A DNA stretch of 64,000 bases, taken from the NCBI RefSeq assembly GCF_019599045.1, contig NZ_CP080623.1, positions 890,501 to 954,500 on the forward strand, in the 5' to 3' direction. Positions 24,013 through 32,384 of the stretch are shown in pieces (the stretch's first letter is position 1; each line of letters begins with the position of its first letter). The translations under genes and the position numbers were made by a program. Below the pieces are notes generated by a model. The model worked only from the letters and a program-made list of their open reading frames with translations. It was not told the origin of the DNA and searched no databases. This DNA is from Roseovarius sp. SCSIO 43702. GTDB lineage: Bacteria; Pseudomonadota; Alphaproteobacteria; Rhodobacterales; Rhodobacteraceae.

Positions 24013-25905
24013 CGCGGTGGCGTCCGCATCCGTGCCCGTTGACTTGAGCGACAGGCCATGGGTCGTCTTGTCCCAGAAGAAGGGTGCGAAGATCATCTCG
24101 TAGAGCGCCTTGTAGGCGGCGATCGTGCCGAGCGGGGCGTAGAAATGCATGAGCGGCACCCAGGGCAGAAGGTGGCGATGGAAGCGCCCCGAGACGGCGA
24201 CCGCGTGGATCGCGATGTTGATCATCTCGACCGCGAGGAAGAGCTTGCCCACCGCCATCAGCACCTCGCGCGAGAGGACGGGATCGAGCGGATGCGGCAG
24301 GCCCAGGAGGACGAGCCAGAAAGACCAGAGGAAAGGCGCCAGCAACACCTGCGATACGGTCGTCACGAAATGCGCCTGGAAGCCCCAGAAGCGCCACGCC
24401 CCGAGTTGCCGGCGCAGCAGGCGGGGGCTGCGCATGTGGACGAGATAGGTGGTCATGTAGCCCTTGAGCCAGCGCGAGCGCTGCTTGACCCAGGGCCAGA
24501 GCCGGCAATTCGCCTCCTCGCCGGTCACGGTGCCGATGATCTCGGTCCGGTAGCCGTGCCGTGCCAGGCGGAAGCCCAGATCGGCATCCTCGGTCACGTT
24601 ATGCGCGTCCCAGCCGCCCAGTTCTTCGAGCGCGTCGCGGCGGAAGAACAGCGTGGTGCCGCCCAGGGGAATGGCCAGCCCGAGCTTTGCCAGGCCGGGC
24701 AGGATGAGGCGGAACCACGTCGCGTATTCGATGGTGAAGGACCGCGCGAGCCAGTTCTGCCTGGGATTGTAGTAGTCGAGGATCCCCTGGAGGCAGGCCA
24801 CGTCGGGTGGAGCCGCCTGGAACCGGCGGGCGACCATGGTGATCTGGTCGGGGTCGGGGGCGTCCTCGGCGTCGAAGATGCCGATGATGTCGCCTTCGCA
24901 GAAGTCGAGCGCGTAATTCATCGCGCGGGGCTTGGTGCGGGGGTGGCCATCGGGGACGATGACGGCGCGCATCCAGGCGGGCAGGTCGATCTCGGCCAGC
25001 GTCTTTTGCGTGAGCGTGTCCTCCTCCTCGAGTACCAGCACCACGTCGAGCAGGCATTTGGGATAGGTGAGCCGCGACAGGCGGGTGATGAGCGCGTGCG
25101 CGATCTCGGTCTCGCGGTAGAGGGGTACGAGGACGGAGACCTTGGGCAGCTTCTCCGGTCCCGAAGCGATCGGGGCGTGGTCGACGGGGTTGCCCACCGT
25201 CATGCGCGCGGCGAAGGCCGCGGTCTTGAAGCAGGCGGCGACGACGAGCGTGAGCGCCGCCCAGCCGACGAAGACCGAGAACACCGCCGCCGGGTAGAGA
25301 GCCGTGAGCACGAGGCAGACCGTCAGCGCGCACAGCGTGAGCGCAAGGCGCCGGTGCGGCGTCGCGGACCATGTGCGGCAGCTTTCGGAGGCATCGACAC
25401 GGGCCTGCGCGAGATCGGTCAGAACATCCCGGTTCGCGTTTGCCACCGCGTCCTGGATGGCGTGATCGGGCGCGAGGACATGCGGCAGGTCGCGCAAGGA
25501 GGCGGGCAGTTGATCGCGCAGGTCGCGCGCGCGGGCAGGATCGGAAAGGGCAAGGCGCCGGTTTCCGTGGCGCGTGACCAGCGGGGCCGCGCGCCATTTC
25601 AGCAGTTGGCGAGGATCGGTGCCGGGCGGCGCCGGGGTGGCGAGCGCGGCAAGCTCGGCCCGCCCGAGCACCCTGTTCCCATGAAGCTTCGCGCGGGCGG
25701 CGAGTATCTCGCGCTCTGCGGCGATGCCTTCGGTGAAGAGGATGCGGTCGAGCGATGCGTCGCAATGGCGGGCCACCATCTGCGCGAGCGCCGCGTCCCC
25801 GCGCGAGATCGTGCCGGCCTGCACGAGCTCGCGCCCCTTCTCGTCCAGGGCATCCGCGGCCTCAAGGTGATGCGCGCCGAGTTGGCGCAGCTCCGAGATG
25901 CCCAT
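23953..25905 (-). CDS. Membrane glycosyltransferase (GT2, cellulose-synthase-like) with GspE_N-like domain
   Basis: A 650-residue inner-membrane enzyme. Residues about 10-150 resemble the N-terminal domain of type II secretion ATPases (LVQAGTISRGDAALAQM, ILFTEGIAAEREIL), two helices follow near 200-240, then a GT2 domain with KVSVLVPLYRE, DAEDAPDPDQ (UDP-sugar/metal), TEDADLGFRL (catalytic base) and QRSRWLKG. Four or five more helices close the protein. It should polymerise or transfer sugars across the membrane. The start at 25905 is set by GAGGAG six bases upstream. Tandem CtrA-like boxes lie just in front (25954-25991). Its 3' end overlaps the GntR gene by 60 bases. Confidence 0.88.
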   Translation of the reverse strand: MGISELRQLGAHHLEAADALDEKGRELVQAGTISRGDAALAQMVARHCDASLDRILFTEGIAAEREILAARAKLHGNRVLGRAELAALATPAPPGTDPRQLLKWRAAPLVTRHGNRRLALSDPARARDLRDQLPASLRDLPHVLAPDHAIQDAVANANRDVLTDLAQARVDASESCRTWSATPHRRLALTLCALTVCLVLTALYPAAVFSVFVGWAALTLVVAACFKTAAFAARMTVGNPVDHAPIASGPEKLPKVSVLVPLYRETEIAHALITRLSRLTYPKCLLDVVLVLEEEDTLTQKTLAEIDLPAWMRAVIVPDGHPRTKPRAMNYALDFCEGDIIGIFDAEDAPDPDQITMVARRFQAAPPDVACLQGILDYYNPRQNWLARSFTIEYATWFRLILPGLAKLGLAIPLGGTTLFFRRDALEELGGWDAHNVTEDADLGFRLARHGYRTEIIGTVTGEEANCRLWPWVKQRSRWLKGYMTTYLVHMRSPRLLRRQLGAWRFWGFQAHFVTTVSQVLLAPFLWSFWLVLLGLPHPLDPVLSREVLMAVGKLFLAVEMINIAIHAVAVSGRFHRHLLPWVPLMHFYAPLGTIAAYKALYEMIFAPFFWDKTTHGLSLKSTGTDADATASKGAVDLARIQLEARHKRF

Positions 25906-25953
25906 GTGTCGCTCCTCGTTCACTGTCCCGAGAAGCAATATCTTTCAAACTGG

Positions 25954-25991
25954 TTAATGGAGCGTAAACAGACCCTTAACGAAGGGTTAAC
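25954..25991 (-). promoter_or_regulatory. Tandem CtrA-like boxes upstream of the glycosyltransferase
   Basis: TTAACGAAGGGTTAAC at 25976-25991 fits TTAA-N7-TTAAC exactly. A second box, TTAA-N7-TAAAC at 25954-25969, differs by one base. They are on the same helix face (22 bases apart) and about 50 and 70 bases before the glycosyltransferase ATG, in the short gap after carA. CtrA is the response regulator that controls motility and gene transfer agents in Rhodobacterales. Confidence 0.7.
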
Positions 25992-27146
25992 CTATCCTCG
26001 GCCCGCCATCGACGCCGCGAAGCGTTCGAAAAGGTAGAAGCTGTCCTGCGGTCCGGGGCTTGCCTCCGGGTGATGCTGAACCGAGAAGACCGGCCTGTCG
26101 GCCACGCGGATCCCGCAATTCGAGCCGTCGAAGAGCGAGACATGGGTTTCCGTCACGCCCTCGGGCAAGGTCTGGCTGTCGACCGCGAAACCGTGGTTCA
26201 TCGAGGTGATCTCGACCTTGCCGGTCTCGTGATCCTTCACCGGGTGGTTGGCGCCGTGGTGGCCGTGGTTCATCTTGATGGTCCTGGCCCCGAGCGCGAG
26301 GGCGAGCATCTGGTGGCCGAGGCAGATGCCGAAGATCGGCTTGCCCGAGTCGAGGAGCCCCTTGATCGCGGGCACCGCGTAGGCGCCGGTCGCGGCCGGG
26401 TCACCGGGACCGTTCGAGAGGAATATGCCGTCGGGATCGTGGGCCAGCACGTCCTCGGCCGTGGCGCTGGCCGGGAGGACGGTCACGTCGCAGCCAGCCG
26501 AGGCGAGGCAGCGCAGGATGTTGCGTTTCGCGCCGTAGTCGATCGCGACCACGCGGTGCTTCGGGTCGGTCTGCCGGGTGTAGCCCTCGGGCCAGGCCCA
26601 GCGCATCTCGTCCCAGCGGTAGGATTGCGCGCAGGTCACTTCGCGGGCGAGATCGACGCCCTCGAGCCCCTTGAACGCGCGTGCCTGCTCGACGAGCGCC
26701 GCGGTGTCGAAGTTTCCCTCGGGGTCATGGGCCAGCGCCACGTGCGGGGCGCCCTGCTGGCGGATCGCGCGGGTGAGGCGGCGGGTATCCACTCCGCCGA
26801 TGGCGATGCGTCCACGCCGGGCCAGCCAGTCGGTCAGCCGGTCGGTCGCGCGCCAGTTCGACGGCTCGGTCGGGTCCCACTTGACGACCATGCCGGCGGC
26901 GACGGGATCGGCGGTCTCGTCATCCTCGGGGTTGACGCCGGTATTGCCGATATGGGGGAAGGTGAAGGTGACGACCTGCCCGGCATAGGACGGGTCGGTC
27001 ATGATCTCCTGGTAGCCGGTCATCGCGGTGTTGAAGCAAAGCTCGGCCGTGGTCACGCCCGTGGCGCCGAAGCCGCGCCCGTAGAACAGCGAGCCGTCGG
27101 CGAGGGCGAGGCAGGCCGTCGGGCGGGGCGGGGTCGAGGAGGCCAT
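25992..27146 (-). CDS. carA: Carbamoyl-phosphate synthase small subunit
   Basis: A 384-residue glutamine amidotransferase chain. The N-terminal small-subunit domain includes [15 protein letters not shown] and [20 protein letters not shown]; the class I amidotransferase domain carries the nucleophile Cys in GICLGHQ and the His/Glu pair in [10 protein letters not shown]. It feeds ammonia to CarB for arginine and pyrimidine synthesis. AAGGAG is eight bases before the ATG at 27146. carB is not in the window. It is divergent from the yqeY-type gene over about 185 bases. Confidence 0.97.
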   Translation of the reverse strand: MASSTPPRPTACLALADGSLFYGRGFGATGVTTAELCFNTAMTGYQEIMTDPSYAGQVVTFTFPHIGNTGVNPEDDETADPVAAGMVVKWDPTEPSNWRATDRLTDWLARRGRIAIGGVDTRRLTRAIRQQGAPHVALAHDPEGNFDTAALVEQARAFKGLEGVDLAREVTCAQSYRWDEMRWAWPEGYTRQTDPKHRVVAIDYGAKRNILRCLASAGCDVTVLPASATAEDVLAHDPDGIFLSNGPGDPAATGAYAVPAIKGLLDSGKPIFGICLGHQMLALALGARTIKMNHGHHGANHPVKDHETGKVEITSMNHGFAVDSQTLPEGVTETHVSLFDGSNCGIRVADRPVFSVQHHPEASPGPQDSFYLFERFAASMAGRG

Positions 27147-27331
27147 GGCGCGTTCTCCTTGTGGGCATGGGGCGGGCAAATCGGACGTGGTGTAGGCCCG
27201 CCGCCCTGTCGGGTCAAGCGCGAATGGGCGCGGACGCGCCTGCCCGCGCGGGACGCAGCGGAACGGTTGCCACCCCGCGCGGTTTTGGGTAGGGGTGCCG
27301 TCTTGGAACGAGAAGCGAGGCTTGAGGGCTC

Positions 27332-27790
27332 ATGAGTTTGCGCGACCGGATCAATGCCGCCTTGAAACAGGCGATGAAGGACAAGGCGGGATCACGCCTT
27401 GCGACGCTGCGCCTCATCAACGCGGCGATCAAGGACCAGGACATCGCGGCGCGCAGCGCCGACAGCCAGGACGGGGTGAGCGATGCCGAGATCCTCGCGA
27501 TCCTCGCGAAGATGACCAAGCAGCGGCAGGAAAGCGTGCGCGCCTACGAGGAAGGCGGGCGGCTCGACCTGGCCGAGCGCGAGCGCGAGGAGATCGCGGT
27601 CATCTCCGAGTTCCTGCCCCGGCAACTGAACGACGAGGAGGTCGAGGCCGCGATCGAGAGTGCCATCGAGGAGACCGGCGCGAGCTCGATCCGCGACATG
27701 GGCAAGATCATGGGCGCGCTCAAGGCGCGCCATGCCGGACAGATGGATTTCGGCGCAGTCGGCGCGAAGATCAAGGATCGGCTGGGCTGA
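27332..27790 (+). CDS. GatB/YqeY domain protein
   Basis: A 152-residue cytoplasmic protein of the YqeY family, related to the tRNA-binding tail of GatB. It starts SLRDRINAALKQAMKDKAG, has LRLINAAIKDQDIAAR and ends with MGKIMGALKARHAGQMDFG, all typical. The family is thought to bind RNA or tRNA, but its exact role is not settled. It is often next to carA in alphaproteobacteria, as here (divergent). It converges with the LuxR-type gene. Confidence 0.92.
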   Translation: MSLRDRINAALKQAMKDKAGSRLATLRLINAAIKDQDIAARSADSQDGVSDAEILAILAKMTKQRQESVRAYEEGGRLDLAEREREEIAVISEFLPRQLNDEEVEAAIESAIEETGASSIRDMGKIMGALKARHAGQMDFGAVGAKIKDRLG

Positions 27791-27850
27791 GCCCCGGCGG
27801 ATCCGGGCCGCGCGGATCATCCCCCCAAAACCGGAAGACGTCGCGGCGCG

Positions 27851-28579
27851 TCAGGCGAGGACGATCAGGCCCTGGCTGAGCGCGCGGGCGACGGCGTGGA
27901 TCGTGTTGCTGGCTCCGAGCTTGTGCCGCGCGCTTTCGATATAGGTGCGCAGCGTGTTTTCCGAGATCGAGAGCGTATCGGCCACCTGAGCGCGGTTGTA
28001 TCCCATCGCGAGAAGCGTGATCGCATCGACCTCGCGCGGGCTGAGCGCCGAGGCCGGGGCGGGGCCGCGATCGGGCTCGAGATCGAGCGCCTTCTCGTTG
28101 AAGGCATGCGCGATCAGGATCAGGTGCCGGCGGTTTTCCTCGGTGAAGGCGGCCCAGGCCTCATCGGTGGCGTTGCTGCTGACGGTGAAGAGCGCGAATT
28201 GCCCGCCGGGGCCGCGAACCGGGACCGAGTAGCCCTGGTTGCCGATCCCGTAGTCGATCGCCTCGGCCCGGAAGGCCCGCGCCGCCTTGCCCGACCAGTC
28301 GAGCCGCTTCCAATCGACCGGGTGGAAGCGCTGGTAGCAGCCGATGATGACCGGGTCGACGCGCAGGTATTCCCGCTCGATATACCGTTCGACCCAGGCG
28401 CGGGAATAGGTTCCGCAGCCGTATTGGTCGCCCCCCGCGCTGACCCAGTGATAGACCATGTGATCGACCCCGAAGAGGTCGCGCAAATCCTCAATGATCG
28501 CCTGCAAGACGGAGGCGTCGGACGCCGCGTCCAGCCGCGAGAGGATCGAATTCAGTTCCGCCTGCGACGGTGCGGTCAT
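27851..28579 (-). CDS. LuxR-type regulator with autoinducer-binding domain
   Basis: About 242 residues. The N-terminal part has the autoinducer-binding pattern: VDHMVYHWVS, a Tyr/Trp-rich stretch WVERYIEREYLRVDPVI, DWKRL, and GYSVPVRGPGGQFALFTV. The C-terminal HTH runs ALSPREVDAITLLAMGYNR, VADTLSISENTLRTYIES, KLGASNTIHAVARAL. No luxI-type synthase is in the window, so it may be a solo receptor. ATG codons at 28585 and 28579 are both possible. Its 5' end overlaps the small gene 28491-28727 by about 89 bases. That order, with ccr upstream, is one I recall from other Rhodobacterales. Confidence 0.88.
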   Translation of the reverse strand: MTAPSQAELNSILSRLDAASDASVLQAIIEDLRDLFGVDHMVYHWVSAGGDQYGCGTYSRAWVERYIEREYLRVDPVIIGCYQRFHPVDWKRLDWSGKAARAFRAEAIDYGIGNQGYSVPVRGPGGQFALFTVSSNATDEAWAAFTEENRRHLILIAHAFNEKALDLEPDRGPAPASALSPREVDAITLLAMGYNRAQVADTLSISENTLRTYIESARHKLGASNTIHAVARALSQGLIVLA

Positions 28580-28727
28580 GCGCATTGGGCCCCTTAGCCA
28601 GCGACGCAAGCTCGTTCGCCGCGACGAGCCGGGTATCCTCCAGCTGTTCGGCAAGCGCGCTCAGGCCGTTCTGACCCGCGAAGCTGCGCAGGTCGGCCAA
28701 CACGTCAAGTATCCACTCATTATGCAT
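28491..28727 (-). CDS. Small conserved-looking protein overlapping the luxR-type gene
   Basis: A 78-residue frame with GGAG seven bases before its ATG at 28727. The first 44 residues form a regular helical pattern (WILDVLADLRSFAGQNGLSA, LAEQLEDTRLVAANELASL); the rest is in the region shared with the LuxR-type gene and is rich in Gly and Arg. The overlap is in a different frame and implies coupling of translation. I do not recognise a family. It might be a small partner or antagonist of the regulator. Confidence 0.65.
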   Translation of the reverse strand: MHNEWILDVLADLRSFAGQNGLSALAEQLEDTRLVAANELASLAKGPNAHDRTVAGGTEFDPLAAGRGVRRLRLAGDH

Positions 28728-28879
28728 GACCGATCTCCGCTTGGGTAGTATTGGAATGAACTTTGCAACCCTACCATGCGTTTTGCGCGCGCCCCTATTC
28801 GCGGAATTCAACTCCCCTAAAATGGTGGGGCGATCACTGACAAGCGCCTGAAATAAAAGGATCAGCGTGCCAAACCGCG

Positions 28880-28919
28880 AAAAAGCCCCGCAAACCAATC
28901 GCGGGGCTTGCGGGGCTTT
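28880..28919 (-). terminator. Rho-independent terminator of ccr
   Basis: AAAGCCCCGCAA and TTGCGGGGCTTT form a perfect 12-bp stem with a 14-base loop, 20 bases past the ccr stop codon. On the minus strand the stem is followed by a run of five T (complement of 28880-28884). Confidence 0.85.
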
Positions 28920-28939
28920 GTTTCGAAACCGTGAACGGT

Positions 28940-30226
28940 TTATCTCTTGGCCTGCAACACCTCCTTGACGGTCTTGAGGCCCTGGCGCGGCGCCTGCACC
29001 AGCACGGCCATGTTGCCCGGCTTGTGCTGGTTCTTGCGCATCTTCACATGGGCTGCCGGGATCTCGTCCCAGCCGAAGCATTCGGACATGCAGGGATCGA
29101 GCCGTCCGTCGATCATCAGCTTGTTGGCCGAGCTCGCCTGCTTGAGATGGGCGAAATGGCTGCCCTGGATGCGCTTCTGGTGCATCCAGACGTAACGGGC
29201 ATCCATCGTCAGGTTGTAGCCCGTCGTGCCCGCGCAGATCACCACCATGCCACCTTTCTTGCAGACGAAGGTCGAGACGGGGAACGTGGCCTCGCCGGGG
29301 TGTTCGAAGACCATGTCCACGTTTTCGCCCTTGCCGGTGATGTCCCAGATCGCCTTGCCGAACTTGCGCACTTCCTTGAACCATTCGGCGTATTCGGGCG
29401 AGTTGACCTTGGGAAGCTGGCCCCAGCAGTTGAAGTCATTGCGGTTCAGCACGCCCTTGGCGCCGAGACCCATGACGAAATCGCGCTTGTCCTCGTCCGA
29501 GATGACGCCGATGGCGTTGCCGCCCGCCGTGTTGATGAGCTGGATCGCGTAGGAGCCGAGGCCGCCCGAGGCGCCCCAGACCAGCACGTTCTGACCCGGC
29601 TTCAGGGTGTGAGGCCGGTGGCCGAAGATCATCCGGTAGGCCGTGGCGAGGGTGAGGGTGTAGCACGCGCTCTCCTCCCAGGTGAGGTGCTTGGGCCGCG
29701 GCATGAGCTGCTGCGCCTGGACGTTGGTGAACTGCGCGAAGGAGCCGTTCGGGGTCTCGTAGCCCCAGATCCGCTGCGACGGCGAGAACATCGGGTCGCC
29801 GCCATTGCATTCCTCGTCCTCGCCATCGTCCTGGTTGCAATGGATCACGACCTCGTCGCCCACCTTCCAGCGCGTGACCTTGTCGCCCACGGCCCAGACC
29901 ACGCCCGACGCGTCCGACCCCGCGATGTGATAGTCGGCCTTGTGCACGTCGAACATGCTGATCGGGATGCCGAGACCGGCCCAGATGCCGTTGTAGTTCA
30001 CGCCGGCCGCCATGACGAGCACGAGCACTTCGTGGCTGTCGAGCTTGGGCACGTCCACGACCTCGAGCTGCATGGCCTGGTCGGGTTCGCCCTGGCGCTC
30101 GCGGCGGATGGCCCACGCATACATCTGTTTGGGCACGTAGCCCAGCGGCGGAAGCTCTCCGATCTCGTAGAGATCCTTTTCGGGTGCGTCGTAAGGCGCG
30201 ATGCCGGTTTCGGTGTCCAAGGCCAT
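28940..30226 (-). CDS. ccr: Crotonyl-CoA carboxylase/reductase
   Basis: A 428-residue medium-chain dehydrogenase/reductase that makes ethylmalonyl-CoA from crotonyl-CoA, CO2 and NADPH, the hallmark of the ethylmalonyl-CoA pathway for C2 assimilation. Seen here are YVPKQMYAWAIRRERQG at the start, the NADPH loop VWGASGGLGSYAIQL, the CO2-pocket segment VFEHPGEATFPVS with the Glu and His used for CO2 binding, and HFAHLKQASSANKLM. The ATG at 30226 follows AAGGAGG by five bases. The pathway partner ecm is at 33378. A strong terminator follows at 28880. Confidence 0.97.
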   Translation of the reverse strand: MALDTETGIAPYDAPEKDLYEIGELPPLGYVPKQMYAWAIRRERQGEPDQAMQLEVVDVPKLDSHEVLVLVMAAGVNYNGIWAGLGIPISMFDVHKADYHIAGSDASGVVWAVGDKVTRWKVGDEVVIHCNQDDGEDEECNGGDPMFSPSQRIWGYETPNGSFAQFTNVQAQQLMPRPKHLTWEESACYTLTLATAYRMIFGHRPHTLKPGQNVLVWGASGGLGSYAIQLINTAGGNAIGVISDEDKRDFVMGLGAKGVLNRNDFNCWGQLPKVNSPEYAEWFKEVRKFGKAIWDITGKGENVDMVFEHPGEATFPVSTFVCKKGGMVVICAGTTGYNLTMDARYVWMHQKRIQGSHFAHLKQASSANKLMIDGRLDPCMSECFGWDEIPAAHVKMRKNQHKPGNMAVLVQAPRQGLKTVKEVLQAKR

Positions 30227-30243
30227 GAGACCCTCCTTCGATG

Positions 30244-30304
30244 TTGCGTTTCGCCGCAATGCAGAATCGCCGCGTCTGCCCAAGTGATATGATCGAGCGC
30301 GAAA
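30244..30304 (-). promoter_or_regulatory. Candidate ccr promoter with palindromes
   Basis: CATTGCAATG at 30295-30304 is a perfect 10-base palindrome whose TTGCAA could be a -35 box; 17 bases on lies TATCAC. A second inverted repeat, TTGCG-N6-CGCAA (30244-30259), sits just before the ribosome site. Both are possible operator sites. The match to a sigma-70 promoter is moderate at best. Confidence 0.4.
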
Positions 30305-30360
30305 CATTGCAATGCCTCGTGCGGAGATTTTGTAATTTTATGACCCAGCAGTTGCAGAAA

Positions 30361-31734
30361 TTACTTTGCAGACGCAGCGTCACGATCTTCGAAGAAATGC
30401 GCAATGGAGTTGGCATAGAAGGTCAGGAGGGGCCCGGCCCCGGCGGCGGCTGTCCAGCCCCCGGGTGTTTCGCGGATCAGGTCGCGCTCGGCCAGGATCC
30501 GGCGTGCCTCGGCCAGCGCGGCATCGAGCCCGTCCTTCGGCTCCGGCGGGGGTGGCGCGTCGGCGGCGGCGATCTCGGCCTCGACCCGCGCCTTGAGCGT
30601 GGCTTCGTCGAGCGGTGTCTCGGCGCCAAGCAGCACGCGCGCCGTCAGCGGCACGAAGAGCAGCGGCATCTCGTCCTCGATGCGGTGCATGAGGTCGTGC
30701 GCCAGCGCGTCGAGATCGGTGGGTGTGCCGAATTCCTTGAGGCTCACAGGCGCGCCGAAGATCACCTCGGCCACACCGAAGCGGCGGAACTTGCCGCGCA
30801 TTCGTCGCCAGAGCATCGACAGGATGAAGCGCAGGATCACCGTCATGCGCGCACCGAAACGCCGGTCGCCCCGCGCGGCGGCGGCGACCAGCACCCGGTC
30901 CTCGAGCACGCGGTCGTAGTTGATCGCGACCGGGACGAAAACCACGTCGCGCCCCGCCGGATCGTGGCCGTCGACCACGTAGGACAAAAGCCCCAGCTTC
31001 GGCGGGCGCAGCCGGCCATCGAGGCTGAGCCCGCCCTCGGGGAAGATCGCCTGCGTCACGCCGTTCGTCGTGGCCATCTGGACATAGCGCGCCAGCACCG
31101 CGCGATAGAGTTCCCCGCGCGACCGCCGCCGGATGAAATAGGCGCCCATCGACTTGATGAGCCGCGAGAGCGGCCAGACCCGCGCCCATTCGCCCACGGC
31201 ATAGCTGAGCGCCGACGCCTTGGCGGCAAGCGTCGTAACCAGCACGTAATCCATGTTCGAGCGGTGGTTCATGATGAAGATGACGGTCGCGTCCTTGTCG
31301 ATCCCGGCCAGTACCGCCTCGTTGTCGGGGCCGGTGCGCACGTCGTAGAGCATCCGTCCGAGCCAGTCGGCGGCGCGGGTGCCGAAGCTGAAATACGTGA
31401 AGGCGCTGAAGGAGGGGACGATCTCGCGCGCGTAGCGGCGGGCCTTCTCGAAGGCCACGTCCTCGCGCACGCCACGCCGCTCGGCATAGCCCACCACCGC
31501 CTCCGTCACCTGCGGGTCATAGACGAGGCGCTGGATCATGTCATGGCGGCGGGCGAGCTTGAAGGGTTCGATGGGCCGCGTGAGGCGTTCGTTGAGCCGG
31601 TCGACCGCGCGTTCGAGACGCCGGCGAAAGAACCAGCGGACGGAGGGAAAGAGGAAATGCGACGCGAATGTCACCGCCGCGAAGGCAAGGAGCAAAAGCA
31701 GGAGCCAAAGCGGCATTTCCACGGGGCGCGTCAT
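30361..31734 (-). CDS. Glycerol-3-phosphate acyltransferase-like protein (PlsB/PlsC fold)
   Basis: A 457-residue protein with one N-terminal membrane helix (WLLLLLLAFAAVTFASHFLF) and a glycerolipid acyltransferase domain. Motif I is NHRSNMDYVLVTT (H-x4-D), motif II lies around AYFIRRRSRGELYRAVLARY and motif III is IFPEGGLSLDG. The length and the FVPVAINYDRVLED block match the PlsB-like group rather than the shorter PlsC enzymes. It would acylate glycerol-3-phosphate at the inner membrane in phospholipid synthesis. It lies upstream of ccr on the same strand with a gap of about 130 bases and is divergent from the GNAT gene. Confidence 0.88.
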   Translation of the reverse strand: MTRPVEMPLWLLLLLLAFAAVTFASHFLFPSVRWFFRRRLERAVDRLNERLTRPIEPFKLARRHDMIQRLVYDPQVTEAVVGYAERRGVREDVAFEKARRYAREIVPSFSAFTYFSFGTRAADWLGRMLYDVRTGPDNEAVLAGIDKDATVIFIMNHRSNMDYVLVTTLAAKASALSYAVGEWARVWPLSRLIKSMGAYFIRRRSRGELYRAVLARYVQMATTNGVTQAIFPEGGLSLDGRLRPPKLGLLSYVVDGHDPAGRDVVFVPVAINYDRVLEDRVLVAAAARGDRRFGARMTVILRFILSMLWRRMRGKFRRFGVAEVIFGAPVSLKEFGTPTDLDALAHDLMHRIEDEMPLLFVPLTARVLLGAETPLDEATLKARVEAEIAAADAPPPPEPKDGLDAALAEARRILAERDLIRETPGGWTAAAGAGPLLTFYANSIAHFFEDRDAASAK

Positions 31735-31781
31735 GGCCGCACCCTTGCATCATCGGGCGGAAGGGTAAATATCGAAGGCCC

Positions 31782-32384
31782 ATGATCGCCTTCACCATCG
31801 AGCCCGGCATCCCCCGTGACGCGCGCATCGCCGCAGCGTGGCTCTACTGGGAGGCGTTCGGCGGCAAGCTAGGTCGCGTGATGGGGCCGGACAAGCGCGC
31901 CCGCCGCTTCTTCGCGATGACCTTCGACGCGCGTTTCGCCCTCTCGGCGCTGGCTCCTGACGGGACGCTCCTGGGGATCGCGGGATTCAAGACGCATGAG
32001 GGCAGCATGACCGGCGGCAGCTTTGCGGAGATGGCCGCGATCTATGGCGCGTTCGGCGCGGGATGGCGCGCCGCCTGCCTGTCGCTGCTGGAGCGCGAGG
32101 TGCTGCGCGACGTGCTGCTGATGGACGGCATCTGTGTCGCGCCCGCGGCACGGGGGCAGGGGGTGGGGTCGGCGCTTCTCGACGCGGTGATCGCGGAGGC
32201 GGCGGCGCGGGGGCTTCCGGCGGTGCGGCTCGACGTGATCGACGACAACCCCCGCGCCCGCGCCCTCTACGAGCGGAAGGGATTCCGGGCCACGCATGAG
32301 AACCGGCTCGGGCTGCTGCGGCATGTCTTCGGGTTCACGAGCGCGACGGCGATGCTGCGGGACGTCGGGGAAGGCGCACCCTAG
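31782..32384 (+). CDS. GNAT-family N-acetyltransferase
   Basis: A 200-residue acetyltransferase. The acetyl-CoA pyrophosphate-binding motif appears as ICVAPAARGQGVGSALLDAV near residue 112, followed by LPAVRLDVIDDNPRARALYERKGF, a classic GNAT end. The first 90 residues, including a W-L-Y-W-E-A-F-G-G-K-L-G segment, are not informative about the substrate. GAAGG lies just before the ATG. Its stop codon shares CTAG with the convergent DUF4239 gene, so each gene reads TAG from the same four bases. Confidence 0.87.
   Translation: MIAFTIEPGIPRDARIAAAWLYWEAFGGKLGRVMGPDKRARRFFAMTFDARFALSALAPDGTLLGIAGFKTHEGSMTGGSFAEMAAIYGAFGAGWRAACLSLLEREVLRDVLLMDGICVAPAARGQGVGSALLDAVIAEAAARGLPAVRLDVIDDNPRARALYERKGFRATHENRLGLLRHVFGFTSATAMLRDVGEGAP

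Noticed and set aside
24058-26037. A 659-codon frame on the plus strand opposite the glycosyltransferase
   Set aside because: Antisense of a gene with clear GT2 motifs; composition is that of a shadow frame.
28813-28829. lux box for the LuxR-type regulator
   Set aside because: Only the outer CCCC/GGGG pair up; it does not resemble known 18-20-base lux boxes.
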